Both the position numbers and the translations under genes were made by a program. The notes under the pieces were generated by a model. That model was not told the DNA's origin. It did not search any database and saw only the letters and a list, made by a program, of their open reading frames with translations. DNA of 50,574 nucleotides, taken from an uncultured Eubacteriales bacterium. Its GTDB lineage: Bacteria > Bacillota > Clostridia > Oscillospirales > CAG-272. The stretch's first letter is position 1. Each line of letters begins with the position of its first letter. The DNA lies in assembly GCA_900547565.1 (NCBI GenBank), contig URHI01000003.1:1-50574 (forward strand), read 5' to 3'. This document shows, piece by piece, positions 33,217-42,636 of this stretch.

Positions 33217-34311
33217 ATGAAAAACGATCCGCATGAATTAAGCGAGAGAAAAAAGCTGATACTTAAAGCAATAGTAGACGCGCATATCGAGGGCGGTGAG
33301 CCGGTAGGTTCAAAATACATTTTGGAAAGCCACCGCTTGGCATGCTCATCGGCGACAATACGCAACGAAATGGCAGAGCTTGAGGAAATGGGATATCTTG
33401 AGCAGCCCCATACTTCGTCAGGTCGAGTTCCGAGTGAGCTTGGCTACCGCTTCTACGTTGACAGCCTTATAGACCATTACGCTATGACTGCCCGTGAGGT
33501 TGTGCAAATCAACAATTTGCTGAAGATCAAAATGGAAGAGCTCGATCAGATACTTGATACTGCCTCCAAGCTGGCCAGTAGCCTTACAAATTACACCGGC
33601 ATTGCAATACGGCCGAAGGCTACGTCCGTTAGCTTTGAGCGGTATGAAACGGTTTACATCGATCCGCATAATCTGTTGCTTATAATGATGAACGGTACGG
33701 CGCTTGTTAAAACCAAAAACATACGCTGTGACGAGCCTGTTGACCCTGAAACGGTGGCGGCACTGGGGCGCACATTAAATGAAAACATGTCGGGGTGCAC
33801 TGCCGGCGACGTAACGCTCTCCATGATGATGAAGATGGAGGCCGATATGGGTAACCGCCAGGAGCCCTTGAACACAGCGCTCAAGACTATATACAAGGTC
33901 GCGGGCGAGCTGGATGGCGGAGAACTTAAATTGAGCGGACTTAACCGTCTGCTTCAGTATCCTGAGTATTCCGATCAGGAACAGCTGGGAGAACTTATCG
34001 GCGCACTGGAGAGCAAGGACGAGATACTTAACCTTGTGGGTGAGTCGGAGAAAAAGAGCGGCGACGAAGACAGAGTTAAAGTAGTGTTGGGCTCGGAAAG
34101 CTCGGTCAAGGTGATGAATCAGTCGGCCATAGTTTATAAACAAATCAAAAAGGACGGCAGGACAGTCGGAGCGATCGGAATTATCGGACCGTTGCGAATG
34201 GATTATGCAAAGGTGCTTGCTACTATCGACAGTCTTGGCGGCAACATTGCCAATCTTCTTGACGGCGGTGATAAACCTCAGCTGACCGACGGAGGCAAGA
34301 CAGATGATTAG
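33217..34311 (+). CDS. hrcA: Heat-inducible transcription repressor HrcA
   Basis: 364 aa. The N-terminal winged helix (KKLILKAIVDAHIEGGEPVGSKYI, then SSATIRNEMAELEEMGYL) is followed by a GAF-like dimerisation region. The C-terminal GAIGIIGPLRMDYAKVLATID is the typical HrcA end. It binds the CIRCE site upstream of its own gene. GGAAGGAGGG precedes the ATG. Confidence 0.97.
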   Translation: MKNDPHELSERKKLILKAIVDAHIEGGEPVGSKYILESHRLACSSATIRNEMAELEEMGYLEQPHTSSGRVPSELGYRFYVDSLIDHYAMTAREVVQINNLLKIKMEELDQILDTASKLASSLTNYTGIAIRPKATSVSFERYETVYIDPHNLLLIMMNGTALVKTKNIRCDEPVDPETVAALGRTLNENMSGCTAGDVTLSMMMKMEADMGNRQEPLNTALKTIYKVAGELDGGELKLSGLNRLLQYPEYSDQEQLGELIGALESKDEILNLVGESEKKSGDEDRVKVVLGSESSVKVMNQSAIVYKQIKKDGRTVGAIGIIGPLRMDYAKVLATIDSLGGNIANLLDGGDKPQLTDGGKTDD

Positions 34312-34355
34312 CCATCATTCCGATAAACACCAACAGAAAGGAAGCGCGTTATCAA

Positions 34356-34979
34356 ATGGAAGATAAGAACAAGCAGGATTCAGCTCCCGAGGCTCAGAAA
34401 AACAGCCCACCGGAGCCCGAAACCGAATTAACAAGCGGTGAGGTCGTTGAGACCGAGCCGGAGGATAAATTGCCGGAGGATAAAGACACGAAAGGCGAAA
34501 AGAAAAAAATCAAAAAGCTCGAGAGCGAGATAGAGGGACTTCACCGTCAGCTTGAACGCGCTGAAAAAACAGCGTCGGAGGCAAACGACAAGTATCTACG
34601 CATGCTGGCCGAATACGATAACTTCCGTAAGCGCTCTGCGAAAGAGCGTGAGAGTTGCTACACTGATGCCTATTCCGATGCGATGACGGCAGTCCTTCCG
34701 GTGCTCGACAATCTTGAGCGAGCTGCGCAGTATTCGGATGCCGAAGCAGTATCCAAAGGACTTGCATTAACGCTCAAGAGCTTTGAGGAGACCTTCAACA
34801 AGCTTGGTATTCACGAAATTGAGGCGGTGGGCAAACCCTTCGACCCACAGCTCCACAATGCTGTAATGCACGTTGAAGACGATCAATACGGTGAGAATGA
34901 AATCATCGAAGTGCTTCAGAAGGGATATATCAAAGGCGATAAGGTCATAAGGTACGCTATGGTCAAGGTCGCAAATTAA
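34356..34979 (+). CDS. grpE: Nucleotide exchange factor GrpE
   Basis: 207 aa. A disordered acidic N-terminus (1-45, rich in Glu, Pro and Lys) precedes a long coiled coil (50-95) and the C-terminal beta domain with LGIHEIEAVGKPFDPQLHNAV and EVLQKGYIKGDKVIRYAMVKVA. It releases ADP from DnaK. The Shine-Dalgarno AAAGGAAG is rather far from ATG. Confidence 0.97.
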   Translation: MEDKNKQDSAPEAQKNSPPEPETELTSGEVVETEPEDKLPEDKDTKGEKKKIKKLESEIEGLHRQLERAEKTASEANDKYLRMLAEYDNFRKRSAKERESCYTDAYSDAMTAVLPVLDNLERAAQYSDAEAVSKGLALTLKSFEETFNKLGIHEIEAVGKPFDPQLHNAVMHVEDDQYGENEIIEVLQKGYIKGDKVIRYAMVKVAN

Positions 34980-35027
34980 ATCAAACAGAAAATAAAAACT
35001 AAAATATATTTTTGGAGGAATTTTATT

Positions 35028-36878
35028 ATGGGAAAAATTATTGGTATAGATCTTGGTACAACTAACTCTTGTGTTGCTGTTTACGAAGGCTCCGAGCCTG
35101 TCGTTATCCCCAATCCCGAGGGCGCGAGAACCACACCTTCCGTCGTGGCATTCTCCAAAACAGGTGAAAGAATGGTCGGTCAGGTTGCAAAGCGTCAGGC
35201 TATCACAAACCCCGACCGCACTGTGATCAGTATAAAGCGTGAAATGGGTACAAGTTATACCAAGGAGATAGACGGCAAAAAGTATACTCCTCAGGAAATC
35301 TCCGCTATGATACTGCAGAAGCTCAAATCCGACGCAGAGGCATACCTTGGAACCAAGGTTACCGAGGCGGTCATTACCGTCCCCGCATACTTCACCGATG
35401 CACAGCGTCAGGCTACCAAGGACGCCGGTAAGATGGCCGGACTTGATGTAAAGCGTATAATTAACGAGCCTACCGCCGCAGCACTTGCGTACGGTATGGA
35501 TAAGGAGATCAATCAGAAAATCATGGTGTTCGACCTGGGTGGCGGTACATTCGATGTGTCACTGCTCGATATTTCGGACGGTGTGTTCGAGGTGCTTGCC
35601 ACAGCCGGTAACAACAGACTCGGCGGCGATGATTTTGATGCTCGTATAATCAACTGGATACTGGCTAAGTTCAAAGCCGAAAACGGCCTTGATCTGTCCG
35701 GCGACAAAATGGTTATGCAGAGACTTAAGGAAGCTGCCGAAAAGGCAAAGATAGAGCTGTCCGGCATGACCTCCAGCAATATCAATCTGCCCTTCCTCAC
35801 TGCTACCGCTAATGGCCCGCTTCATTTCGAAGCTACGCTGACACGTGCCGAGTTCAACAAAATCACAGCTGATCTGGTTGACGCTACCATGGGGCCGACA
35901 AAGCAGGTCCTGTCAGATGCCGGACTCAAGCCCTCTCAGATAGACAAGGTACTGCTTGTCGGTGGTTCGACGCGTATTCCCGCAGTGCAGGAAGCCGTCA
36001 AGAACTTTATCGGCAAAGAACCGTTCAAGGGCATCAACCCCGACGAGTGTGTGGCTATCGGTGCCGCTATTCAGGGCGGCGTGCTGAGCAACGAGGTAAA
36101 GGATCTGCTTCTGCTTGATGTAACTCCTCTGTCACTTGGTATCGAAACTCTGGGTGGCGTGTTCACCAAAATAATCGAACGTAACAAGACCATTCCTTGC
36201 CAGGCAAAGCAGGTGTTCTCAACCGCGGCTGACGGCCAGACATCGGTTGAAATCCATGTGCTTCAGGGCGAGCGTCAGATGGCGGCTTACAACAAGACGC
36301 TGGGACGCTTTAACCTTGACGGTATTCCTGCCGCTCCCCGCGGAGTGCCTCAGATTGAGGTGACATTTGATATCGACGCTAACGGTATTGTCAGTGTTAC
36401 CGCAAAGGATCTCGGTACAGGTAAGGAGCAGAAGATTACAATCACATCGTCCTCCAATATGTCCAAGGAGGATATCGACCGCGCCGTTAAGGATGCGGAA
36501 AAGTTTGCCGACGAGGATAATAAGGCCAAGGAAGCCGTCGACACCAGAAACCATGCCGAGAACCTTATCTTCCAGACCGAAAAGACGCTGAATGAGCTTG
36601 GCGACAAGGTCACCGAGGATGACAAGGCTCCCGTCAATGCGGCGCTTGAGACGCTCAAATCCTCGGTCAACGCAAACGCCGATACCGAAACTCTCAAGGC
36701 TAATATAGATGCTCTTGAAAAGGCGTTCTACGCCATTTCGGAGAAATTGTATGCACAGAACGGCCAGGCCGGTGCTCAGGGCTTTGATCCGAACGCCGCC
36801 AATAACGGCAACGGCGGTGCACAGGGAAGTGACGGCACCTATTATAATGCCGACTATGAGGACAAAACCAACAAGTAA
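35028..36878 (+). CDS. dnaK: Chaperone DnaK (Hsp70)
   Basis: 616 aa. Starts GKIIGIDLGTTNSCVAV, then VITVPAYFTDAQRQATKDAG, FDLGGGTFDVSLLD and LLVGGSTRIPAVQ of the ATPase domain. The substrate domain contains LLLDVTPLSLGIETLGG, and a helical lid ends in a Gly/Asn/Gln-rich tail. It lacks the insert of Gram-negative DnaK near residues 75-95, as is usual for Firmicutes. GGAGGA is 10 nt from the ATG. Confidence 0.99.
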   Translation: MGKIIGIDLGTTNSCVAVYEGSEPVVIPNPEGARTTPSVVAFSKTGERMVGQVAKRQAITNPDRTVISIKREMGTSYTKEIDGKKYTPQEISAMILQKLKSDAEAYLGTKVTEAVITVPAYFTDAQRQATKDAGKMAGLDVKRIINEPTAAALAYGMDKEINQKIMVFDLGGGTFDVSLLDISDGVFEVLATAGNNRLGGDDFDARIINWILAKFKAENGLDLSGDKMVMQRLKEAAEKAKIELSGMTSSNINLPFLTATANGPLHFEATLTRAEFNKITADLVDATMGPTKQVLSDAGLKPSQIDKVLLVGGSTRIPAVQEAVKNFIGKEPFKGINPDECVAIGAAIQGGVLSNEVKDLLLLDVTPLSLGIETLGGVFTKIIERNKTIPCQAKQVFSTAADGQTSVEIHVLQGERQMAAYNKTLGRFNLDGIPAAPRGVPQIEVTFDIDANGIVSVTAKDLGTGKEQKITITSSSNMSKEDIDRAVKDAEKFADEDNKAKEAVDTRNHAENLIFQTEKTLNELGDKVTEDDKAPVNAALETLKSSVNANADTETLKANIDALEKAFYAISEKLYAQNGQAGAQGFDPNAANNGNGGAQGSDGTYYNADYEDKTNK

Positions 36879-36901
36879 TCGATTTAACATCGGACATATG
36901 A

Positions 36902-37027
36902 GCGGGGAAGGGCAAAAATGCCCTTTCCCGCAAACCCGTATTGAGGACGGGCACAAAAACTGTCCGTATCAGGGGACATCAGCGTGAAAAATGAGGCCGC
37001 ACGGCTTCAAATACACTTTTTTCACGC
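36902..37027 (+). repeat. Three tandem stem-loops between dnaK and dnaJ
   Basis: Stem 1: 36902-36914 with 36919-36931, 13 bp including one G-U, AAAA loop. Stem 2: 36947-36953 with 36961-36967, 7 bp. Stem 3: 36982-36991 with 37018-37027, 10 bp enclosing an inner GAGGCCG/CGGCTTC hairpin. None has a clean U-run after it, so they may stabilise dnaK mRNA or reduce readthrough into dnaJ rather than fully terminate. Confidence 0.55.
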
Positions 37028-37069
37028 ACGGCCCGCAAATGGGTCGCTGAGAAAAGCGTGGTATCATAT

Positions 37070-38209
37070 ATGGCAGAAAAAAGAGATTATTATGAGGTTC
37101 TCGGAGTACAGAAGGGCGCTTCCGAGGACGAATTGAAAAAAGCATACCGTGTGCTGGCCAAAAAATATCACCCCGACGTAAACCCGGGGGATAAGCAGGC
37201 TGAGGAAAAGTTCAAGGAAGTAAACGAGGCATACGAGGTGCTTTCCGATCCCGAAAAGCGGGCTAAATACGATCAATTCGGTCACGCCGCTTTTGACCCT
37301 GCGGCAGGTGCAGGTGGCGGTGCGGGCTTTGGAGGCTTTGAAGGCTTCGGCGATATAGGAGATATTTTCGGCAGCTTTTTCGGCGGTGGATTCGGCGGCC
37401 AGCAGCAGACCAGGCGTGGCCCGACGCGCGGAGACGATCTCGGTGTGCGCATTACCATTTCGTTTGAGGAAGCAGCCTTCGGAGTCAAAAAGGATATTTC
37501 ATACAACCGCGTAGAGAAATGCCCTGATTGCGGCGGCTCAGGTGCAGCCAAGGGGACAACGCCCGAAACATGTCCTGTTTGTCATGGCACCGGCCAGCGA
37601 AAGGTAACTCAGCGTATGATGGGTATGGCGTTTCAATCGACCACACCCTGCGATAATTGCCGCGGCACCGGAAAAGTAATCAAAAACCCGTGCCAGAATT
37701 GCCGCGGTACCGGATATATCAAGGTTACTAAAAAGCTTACCGTTTCCATCCCCGCAGGTATTGATGACGGTAACCGTATTGTTCAGCAGGGACAGGGCAA
37801 TGCCGGTCGCGCAGGCGGCCCGTCAGGAGATCTGATCATTGAGGTCTCTGTGAAGAAGCACAGCCTGTTCCGCCGTGAGGCCAACAACATATATTGCGAT
37901 GTGCCTCTTTCTGTTACAGAGGCTATACTCGGTGCGGAAATTCAGGTTCCATCGCTCGAGGGGCAGGAAAAGTTCACTGTTCCCGAGGGCACGCAGAACG
38001 GAACCAGTTTCACAATTAAAAACAAAGGTATTCCGTATGTAAACAATCCGGGACGCCGTGGTGATCTGGTGTTTACCGTCAACGTGGAGATACCGAGAGG
38101 CCTGAACGAAAAGCAAAAGGAGCACGTCCGCGCCTTTGCCGAGAGCTGCGGCGACAATAACTACACCAAGAAAACCGGATTTTTCAAAAGGATATTTGAC
38201 AGAAAATGA
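37070..38209 (+). CDS. dnaJ: Chaperone DnaJ (Hsp40, type I)
   Basis: 379 aa from ATG 37070. J-domain (1-70) with the HPD motif in YHPDVNPGDKQAEEKF, Gly/Phe-rich linker (about 75-125), then four CxxCxGxG zinc repeats (CPDCGGSG, CPVCHGTG, CDNCRGTG, CQNCRGTG). It delivers substrates to DnaK. The frame is open four codons upstream, but the MAEKRDYYEVLG start is the family norm. The ribosome-binding site is weak, which fits lower expression than dnaK. Confidence 0.98.
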   Translation: MAEKRDYYEVLGVQKGASEDELKKAYRVLAKKYHPDVNPGDKQAEEKFKEVNEAYEVLSDPEKRAKYDQFGHAAFDPAAGAGGGAGFGGFEGFGDIGDIFGSFFGGGFGGQQQTRRGPTRGDDLGVRITISFEEAAFGVKKDISYNRVEKCPDCGGSGAAKGTTPETCPVCHGTGQRKVTQRMMGMAFQSTTPCDNCRGTGKVIKNPCQNCRGTGYIKVTKKLTVSIPAGIDDGNRIVQQGQGNAGRAGGPSGDLIIEVSVKKHSLFRREANNIYCDVPLSVTEAILGAEIQVPSLEGQEKFTVPEGTQNGTSFTIKNKGIPYVNNPGRRGDLVFTVNVEIPRGLNEKQKEHVRAFAESCGDNNYTKKTGFFKRIFDRK

Positions 38210-39165
38210 TCGATAAGGATTATGTCTGCGCAGACCGCGGAGAAGTGCGTGAGTGGACATGTATAAAAGTAACTGTGCCCACACCGCAGCTGAATACTTT
38301 GACGGCAGTTATGAGCATGGTCAGCAACAATCTGATGATTGAGGATATGAGTGACATTGACCTCAATACCTGCTACGGAGAGCTGATAGATGAAAGTATA
38401 CTGAATGCCGATACGTCACATGCGTCGGTTTCGGTATACCTGTCGGCTGAGGACAACTGCGCTGAACAGCTTGAGTATATCCGTGACCGACTTGCAGCGG
38501 CGGGAATTGACGGTAAAATCGAGATTACAGGAGTCAACGAGGAGGACTGGGCCGACTCGTGGAAACAGTATTATAAGCCGATAAAAATAGGCAAACGGGT
38601 GGTCGTTGTACCGCAATGGGAGCATTATGACTTTTCCGAAGACGATATCATCGTCAGCATGGACCCCGGTATGGCCTTTGGAACCGGCACGCACGAAACC
38701 ACACGGCTTGTAATGGAATTGCTTGAAAAATACACGTTGCCGGGCTGTAAAGTGCTTGATGTGGGGTGCGGCAGCGGTATTCTGGCGATATGTGCGGCAA
38801 AGCTTAGTGCCGGACAGTGCCGTGCTTACGATATAGATCTCACTGCCGTAAAGGTCGCGCGTGACAATATTGTTATGAATAAAGTCGAGGATCGTGTCAG
38901 CTGCGATCAGTCTGACTTGCTGGCACAGGTTGAAAATGACGGCGGCTATGATGTTATCTGCGCTAACATTGTTGCGGATATAATCATCAGAATGGCGCCG
39001 CAGGTGGCGTCTTATATGCGTCCGGGCGGAGTATTGCTTGCATCCGGTATAATCACCTCGCGCAGCGACGATGTTGTACGGGCGCTTGAGGCGGGTGGAC
39101 TTAGAGTCATCGAGCGCCGTGACGACAACGATTGGTGCGCCTTCGCTTTTGGCAGGAGGAGCTGA
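38206..39165 (+). CDS. prmA: Ribosomal protein L11 methyltransferase
   Basis: 319 aa. The N-terminal domain has EEDWADSWKQYYKPIKIG, and MDPGMAFGTGTHETTRL plus VLDVGCGSGILAICAAKL are the SAM-binding hallmarks of PrmA. ICANIVADIIIRM contains the N-I-V/L motif. It methylates L11. ATGA overlaps the dnaJ stop. dnaJ-prmA-rsmE adjacency is conserved in Firmicutes. Confidence 0.96.
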   Translation: MIDKDYVCADRGEVREWTCIKVTVPTPQLNTLTAVMSMVSNNLMIEDMSDIDLNTCYGELIDESILNADTSHASVSVYLSAEDNCAEQLEYIRDRLAAAGIDGKIEITGVNEEDWADSWKQYYKPIKIGKRVVVVPQWEHYDFSEDDIIVSMDPGMAFGTGTHETTRLVMELLEKYTLPGCKVLDVGCGSGILAICAAKLSAGQCRAYDIDLTAVKVARDNIVMNKVEDRVSCDQSDLLAQVENDGGYDVICANIVADIIIRMAPQVASYMRPGGVLLASGIITSRSDDVVRALEAGGLRVIERRDDNDWCAFAFGRRS

Positions 39166-39166
39166 T

Positions 39167-39910
39167 ATGCCCCGCTTTTTTGTGCAGGAAAATGATATAG
39201 TTGATGGCATCGTCACTCTGCGGGGTGACGACGCTCATCATATTTCCCGTTCGCTGAGAATGGCAGCGGGAGAGCATATTACTATTTGTGATCCCCGGGG
39301 GCGGCAGTTTGACTGCGTGCTGTCGGGTTTTTGTGATGTTGTGACGGCAAGCATTGTCGGAGAGATTGACGCCAGATGCGAGTCACCGGTGCAAATTCAT
39401 CTTTTTCAGGCGTTAGTTAAAGGTGACAAGCTGGATACCGTTATACAAAAGGCGGTGGAGTGCGGGGCGGCGGATATTACCCCGTTTGAGAGTTGCCGGT
39501 GTGTGGTTCGTGTGAAGCCCGAGGCCGAGAATGAGAGAACAGTAAGGAGATGCCGCATTGCACTTGAGGCCGCAAAGCAAAGCGGGCGGGGAACCGTGCC
39601 GAAAGTAATGCCCACGGTTGGCTTTGATGAAATGCTGGATTTTGCGCGCGGGCACGGCGGGCTTATCATTTGCTATGAGTGCGAAACGTCGGTCAGCCTG
39701 CGGCAATTGCTGAGCCAGATGCACTGTGAGGACAACATACGCCGAGAGATATGCCTTGCGGTCGGACCGGAGGGGGGCTTTTCTCCCGATGAGATTCAGC
39801 GTGCAACAGCCGCTGGAGCGCATACTGTCGGTTTGGGGCCGCGCATATTGCGCACCGAAACCGCCGCGGCATTTGCGCTTGGTTGCTTCGTTTATGAGTT
39901 CGAAATGTGA
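39167..39910 (+). CDS. rsmE: 16S rRNA (uracil-1498-N3)-methyltransferase RsmE
   Basis: 247 aa. The N-terminal PUA-like domain (PRFFVQENDI, GDDAHHISRSLRM) precedes a SPOUT knot with LAVGPEGGFSPDEI and LGPRILRTETAAAFAL. It forms m3U1498 in 16S rRNA. ATG at 39167 has GGAGGAGC upstream; a longer open frame within prmA is not used. Last gene of the heat-shock operon. Confidence 0.96.
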   Translation: MPRFFVQENDIVDGIVTLRGDDAHHISRSLRMAAGEHITICDPRGRQFDCVLSGFCDVVTASIVGEIDARCESPVQIHLFQALVKGDKLDTVIQKAVECGAADITPFESCRCVVRVKPEAENERTVRRCRIALEAAKQSGRGTVPKVMPTVGFDEMLDFARGHGGLIICYECETSVSLRQLLSQMHCEDNIRREICLAVGPEGGFSPDEIQRATAAGAHTVGLGPRILRTETAAAFALGCFVYEFEM

Positions 39911-39978
39911 TATAATGTTGTAGAATAGCTGATTTTTTCCTGTGAGTTGTGGTTTTTGATAATATATAACAAAAAAAA

Positions 39979-40026
39979 TTGTGATTTCTTATAAAAAATC
40001 TTAAAAACCCTATTGAAAAATCACAA
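39979..40026. repeat. Inverted repeat overlapping the CdaR-like promoter
   Basis: TTGTGATTT (39979-39987) and AAATCACAA (40018-40026) are 9-nt exact inverted arms 30 nt apart. The second overlaps the -35 element and spacer. It could be an operator for the encoded regulator; no binding evidence. Confidence 0.35.
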
Positions 40027-40041
40027 ATTTTGGTGTAAAAT
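40013..40041 (+). promoter_or_regulatory. SigA-type promoter of the CdaR/PucR-type regulator
   Basis: TTGAAA (40013-40018), 17-nt spacer, TAAAAT (40036-40041), about 50 nt before the ATG. Confidence 0.65.
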
Positions 40042-40089
40042 ATAGTTTAGTATATACAAAAACCTTTTATGAGAGGAAAGTAAGCTTAT

Positions 40090-41175
40090 ATGTCTAACAG
40101 ATTGTTTCAAAGTGTGATTCACCAAATGAAGGACGCGGTGGATCGCGTTATAGGCGTCATTGATGAGAATGGCGTTATTATTTCCTGCTCAGAGCTGGTA
40201 AAGATCGGTGAAATTCGCCAGGGAATACGGGATGAGCTGGCATATGCTTCGGATATAGTTGTGTCCGGAGGTTATACCTATCGTCCTATCAGCACAGGAA
40301 ATAAAACCGAATACATTGTCTTTGTCGAGGGTGATGACAAAATGGCGGAGAGAATGTCAAAGCTGCTTTCAATCTCTCTTGGCAATATCAAGAATTTGTA
40401 CGACGAAAAATATGACAAGGGCTCGTTCATCAAAAATATCATTCTTGACAACATTCTGCCCAGCGACATTTATATCAAGAGCAAGGAGCTGCATTTCAAC
40501 ACCGAGGAAACACGGATAGTTCTTCTGATAAAGTTCTTCGGAAAGACGGATATGATGCCGTTTGAGATGCTGCAGAATATGTTCCCGGACAAGTCAAAGG
40601 ACTATGTTATCAGCGTAGGCGAACATGACATAGTGCTTGTGAAGGATGTCAAGCCCGGTACCGACACCAAGGAAATAGAAAAACTGGCTACCAATATAGC
40701 CGATACTCTTTCCTCTGAGTTTTATACCCGTGTTTCTATAGGTATTTCCACATTTGTTGACAACATAAAGGATTTAGCCCGTGCTTACAAGGAAGCTCAG
40801 GTCGCACTTGAAGTCGGCAAGGTATTCGAAACAGAGAAAAATATTATAAGCTATGAAAATCTCGGCATCGGTCGTCTGATATATCAGCTGCCGACCACGC
40901 TGTGCGAAATGTTCCTCCAGGAAGTTTTCAAGAAGGGTAGCCTTGAATCACTTGATCGCGAAACACTCATGACTATACAGTGCTTCTTTGAAAACAATCT
41001 CAATGTTTCGGAAACCTCGAGAAAGCTGTTTGTGCACCGCAACACGCTGGTGTACCGGCTTGAAAAGATCCGCAAGATCACAGGACTTGATCTTCGTGAA
41101 TTTGAGCACGCCATAACCTTTAAGGTGGCTCTCATGGTTAAAAAATATCTTAACTCCAAGCCTACAAAATTCTGA
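40090..41175 (+). CDS. CdaR/PucR-family transcriptional regulator
   Basis: 361 aa. The N-terminal part (1-105) is a sensor-like domain starting LFQSVIHQMKDAVDRVIGVI. The middle resembles the CdaR GGDEF-like domain (RVSIGISTFVDNIKDLARAYKEAQVALEVG). The C-terminus is the PucR helix-turn-helix: FFENNLNVSETSRKLFVHRN followed by TLVYRLEKIRKITGLDL. Such regulators often respond to small carboxylates; the ligand here is unknown. GAGAGGAAAG precedes the ATG. It is monocistronic or reads into the S41 protease gene past a stem-loop at 41204-41248. Confidence 0.88.
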   Translation: MSNRLFQSVIHQMKDAVDRVIGVIDENGVIISCSELVKIGEIRQGIRDELAYASDIVVSGGYTYRPISTGNKTEYIVFVEGDDKMAERMSKLLSISLGNIKNLYDEKYDKGSFIKNIILDNILPSDIYIKSKELHFNTEETRIVLLIKFFGKTDMMPFEMLQNMFPDKSKDYVISVGEHDIVLVKDVKPGTDTKEIEKLATNIADTLSSEFYTRVSIGISTFVDNIKDLARAYKEAQVALEVGKVFETEKNIISYENLGIGRLIYQLPTTLCEMFLQEVFKKGSLESLDRETLMTIQCFFENNLNVSETSRKLFVHRNTLVYRLEKIRKITGLDLREFEHAITFKVALMVKKYLNSKPTKF

Positions 41176-41203
41176 TTTTTACCGGTACGCTCCGGTGACA
41201 GCG

Positions 41204-41248
41204 TAAGCGAAATGCTCCGTGGCTATATTTCTGCGGGCGTTTCGCTTA
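41204..41248 (+). terminator. Stem-loop after the CdaR-like gene, possible terminator
   Basis: TAAGCGAAATGC (41204-41215) pairs with GCGTTTCGCTTA (41237-41248), 12 bp with one G-U. A weaker ACCGG/CCGGT hairpin lies just upstream. The downstream U-run is poor, so termination is uncertain. Confidence 0.4.
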
Positions 41249-41299
41249 ACTTGATTATTCAGCACTGACAATGTCACAAATAAGAAAAAAGGTGCAAAA

Positions 41300-42613
41300 A
41301 TGTCAAAGAAAATTTCATTATCTGTATTTATTTTCGTACTGCTGGCGGCAATTCTGCTGAGCTTTCTCAGTGCATTTGTCGTGGTGTCACAGGTTTATGA
41401 CGCCGAGCTTAAGGCGGCGTACGAGTCTAATAAGTTGCCGTCGATAAACAACAATGACGACTCCGGATTTATTGCCGAGCTTAAAATGCTTGACAAATTG
41501 TTCAAAACGTATTCCATATACGATCTTGATGATGATGCTCTTTGCGAGGCTGTGCTAAAGGCATATGCCCACGCAACGGGCGATAAATACGCAGAATACT
41601 ATACTGCAGAAGAATATGCAGCACTCAATGCCGAGAATGCAGGGGATATGCAGGGAATCGGCGTGAATATCATTCAGAACACCGAATACAATTGCATTGA
41701 GGTAATCAATGTCATGCCTGATTCGCCCGCGCTTAAGGCCGGTGTGGAGCCGGGGGATCTGATCGTGTATGTCGGTATAGGCGATGCCCGTGAAAGCGTT
41801 GCGACGCTTGGATATACCAACGCGGTAAAAAAGCTGCAGGGAAAGGCCGGGACCGTGGCAGAGTTTGTGGTTCGCCGCGGTAAGGATTATTCCGAGGAAA
41901 AGGAATTTTCCATTGAGCGCGGCTCGTACACAAATCTGTCGGTTATGTACCATGTCTGTACAACCGATCCCAGCATAGGAATTGTCAAGCTGATCCAGTT
42001 TGATCTTACAACGCCGACTCAGTTCTGTGCGGCAGTTGATGAACTGAAGCAAAAAGGAATTGAAAAATTTGTATTCGATGTCAGGTACAATCCCGGCGGA
42101 GATCTTCAGTCAATATTGGCAGTGCTCAGCTATTTCCTCAATGAGGGCGATGTTGTTATAAGTACCGAGGATAACAATGGTACAAAAGAAGAAATGACGG
42201 TTGCGGTCAGCAAACAGGTTGGTGCCTATGCCGGCTGCAGTGTTTCAAAAGAGGATATCGGAAAATACCGTGACCTTAAGTTTGTTGTGCTCGCCAACGG
42301 AAGCACCGCCAGCGCGGCGGAGCTGTTCACTTCAAATTTCAGGGATTATAAGCTGGCCAAGATCGTAGGAACAACGACATACGGAAAAGGAACCATGCAG
42401 TCAATTTTCTCGCTGAGCTATTACGGCTATTCCGGAGGCGTCAAACTGACGACCCGACGCTACTTCCCGCCCTGCGGTGAGAGCTATGACGGAATTGGAA
42501 TAACCCCCGATATCGAGATAGAGCTTAGCGAAGAAGCGTCAAATATCAATATTTATAAGTTGTCCGATGCTGATGACAATCAGCTTCAGCGCGCTATTCA
42601 GGAATTAAAATAA
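41300..42613 (+). CDS. S41-family C-terminal processing peptidase (CtpA/CtpB-like)
   Basis: 437 aa. N-terminal signal anchor (7-29), a PDZ domain (about 115-200, with GIGVNIIQN and GVEPGDLIVYVG), and the S41 core: IGIVKLIQFD, DVRYNPGGDLQSI, VVLANGSTASAAELF containing the catalytic Ser, and GTTTYGKGTMQS with the catalytic Lys. It cleaves exported proteins at C-termini. CtpB-type proteases take part in sporulation signalling in Bacillus, but this is not shown here. AAAAGGTG precedes the ATG. Confidence 0.93.
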   Translation: MSKKISLSVFIFVLLAAILLSFLSAFVVVSQVYDAELKAAYESNKLPSINNNDDSGFIAELKMLDKLFKTYSIYDLDDDALCEAVLKAYAHATGDKYAEYYTAEEYAALNAENAGDMQGIGVNIIQNTEYNCIEVINVMPDSPALKAGVEPGDLIVYVGIGDARESVATLGYTNAVKKLQGKAGTVAEFVVRRGKDYSEEKEFSIERGSYTNLSVMYHVCTTDPSIGIVKLIQFDLTTPTQFCAAVDELKQKGIEKFVFDVRYNPGGDLQSILAVLSYFLNEGDVVISTEDNNGTKEEMTVAVSKQVGAYAGCSVSKEDIGKYRDLKFVVLANGSTASAAELFTSNFRDYKLAKIVGTTTYGKGTMQSIFSLSYYGYSGGVKLTTRRYFPPCGESYDGIGITPDIEIELSEEASNINIYKLSDADDNQLQRAIQELK

Positions 42614-42636
42614 CATTTATATAAGGGAGACCTAAA

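Noticed and set aside
39071..39166. Upstream extension of RsmE inside prmA
   Set aside because: The extension overlaps prmA out of frame, and GGAGGAGC directly precedes the ATG at 39167.
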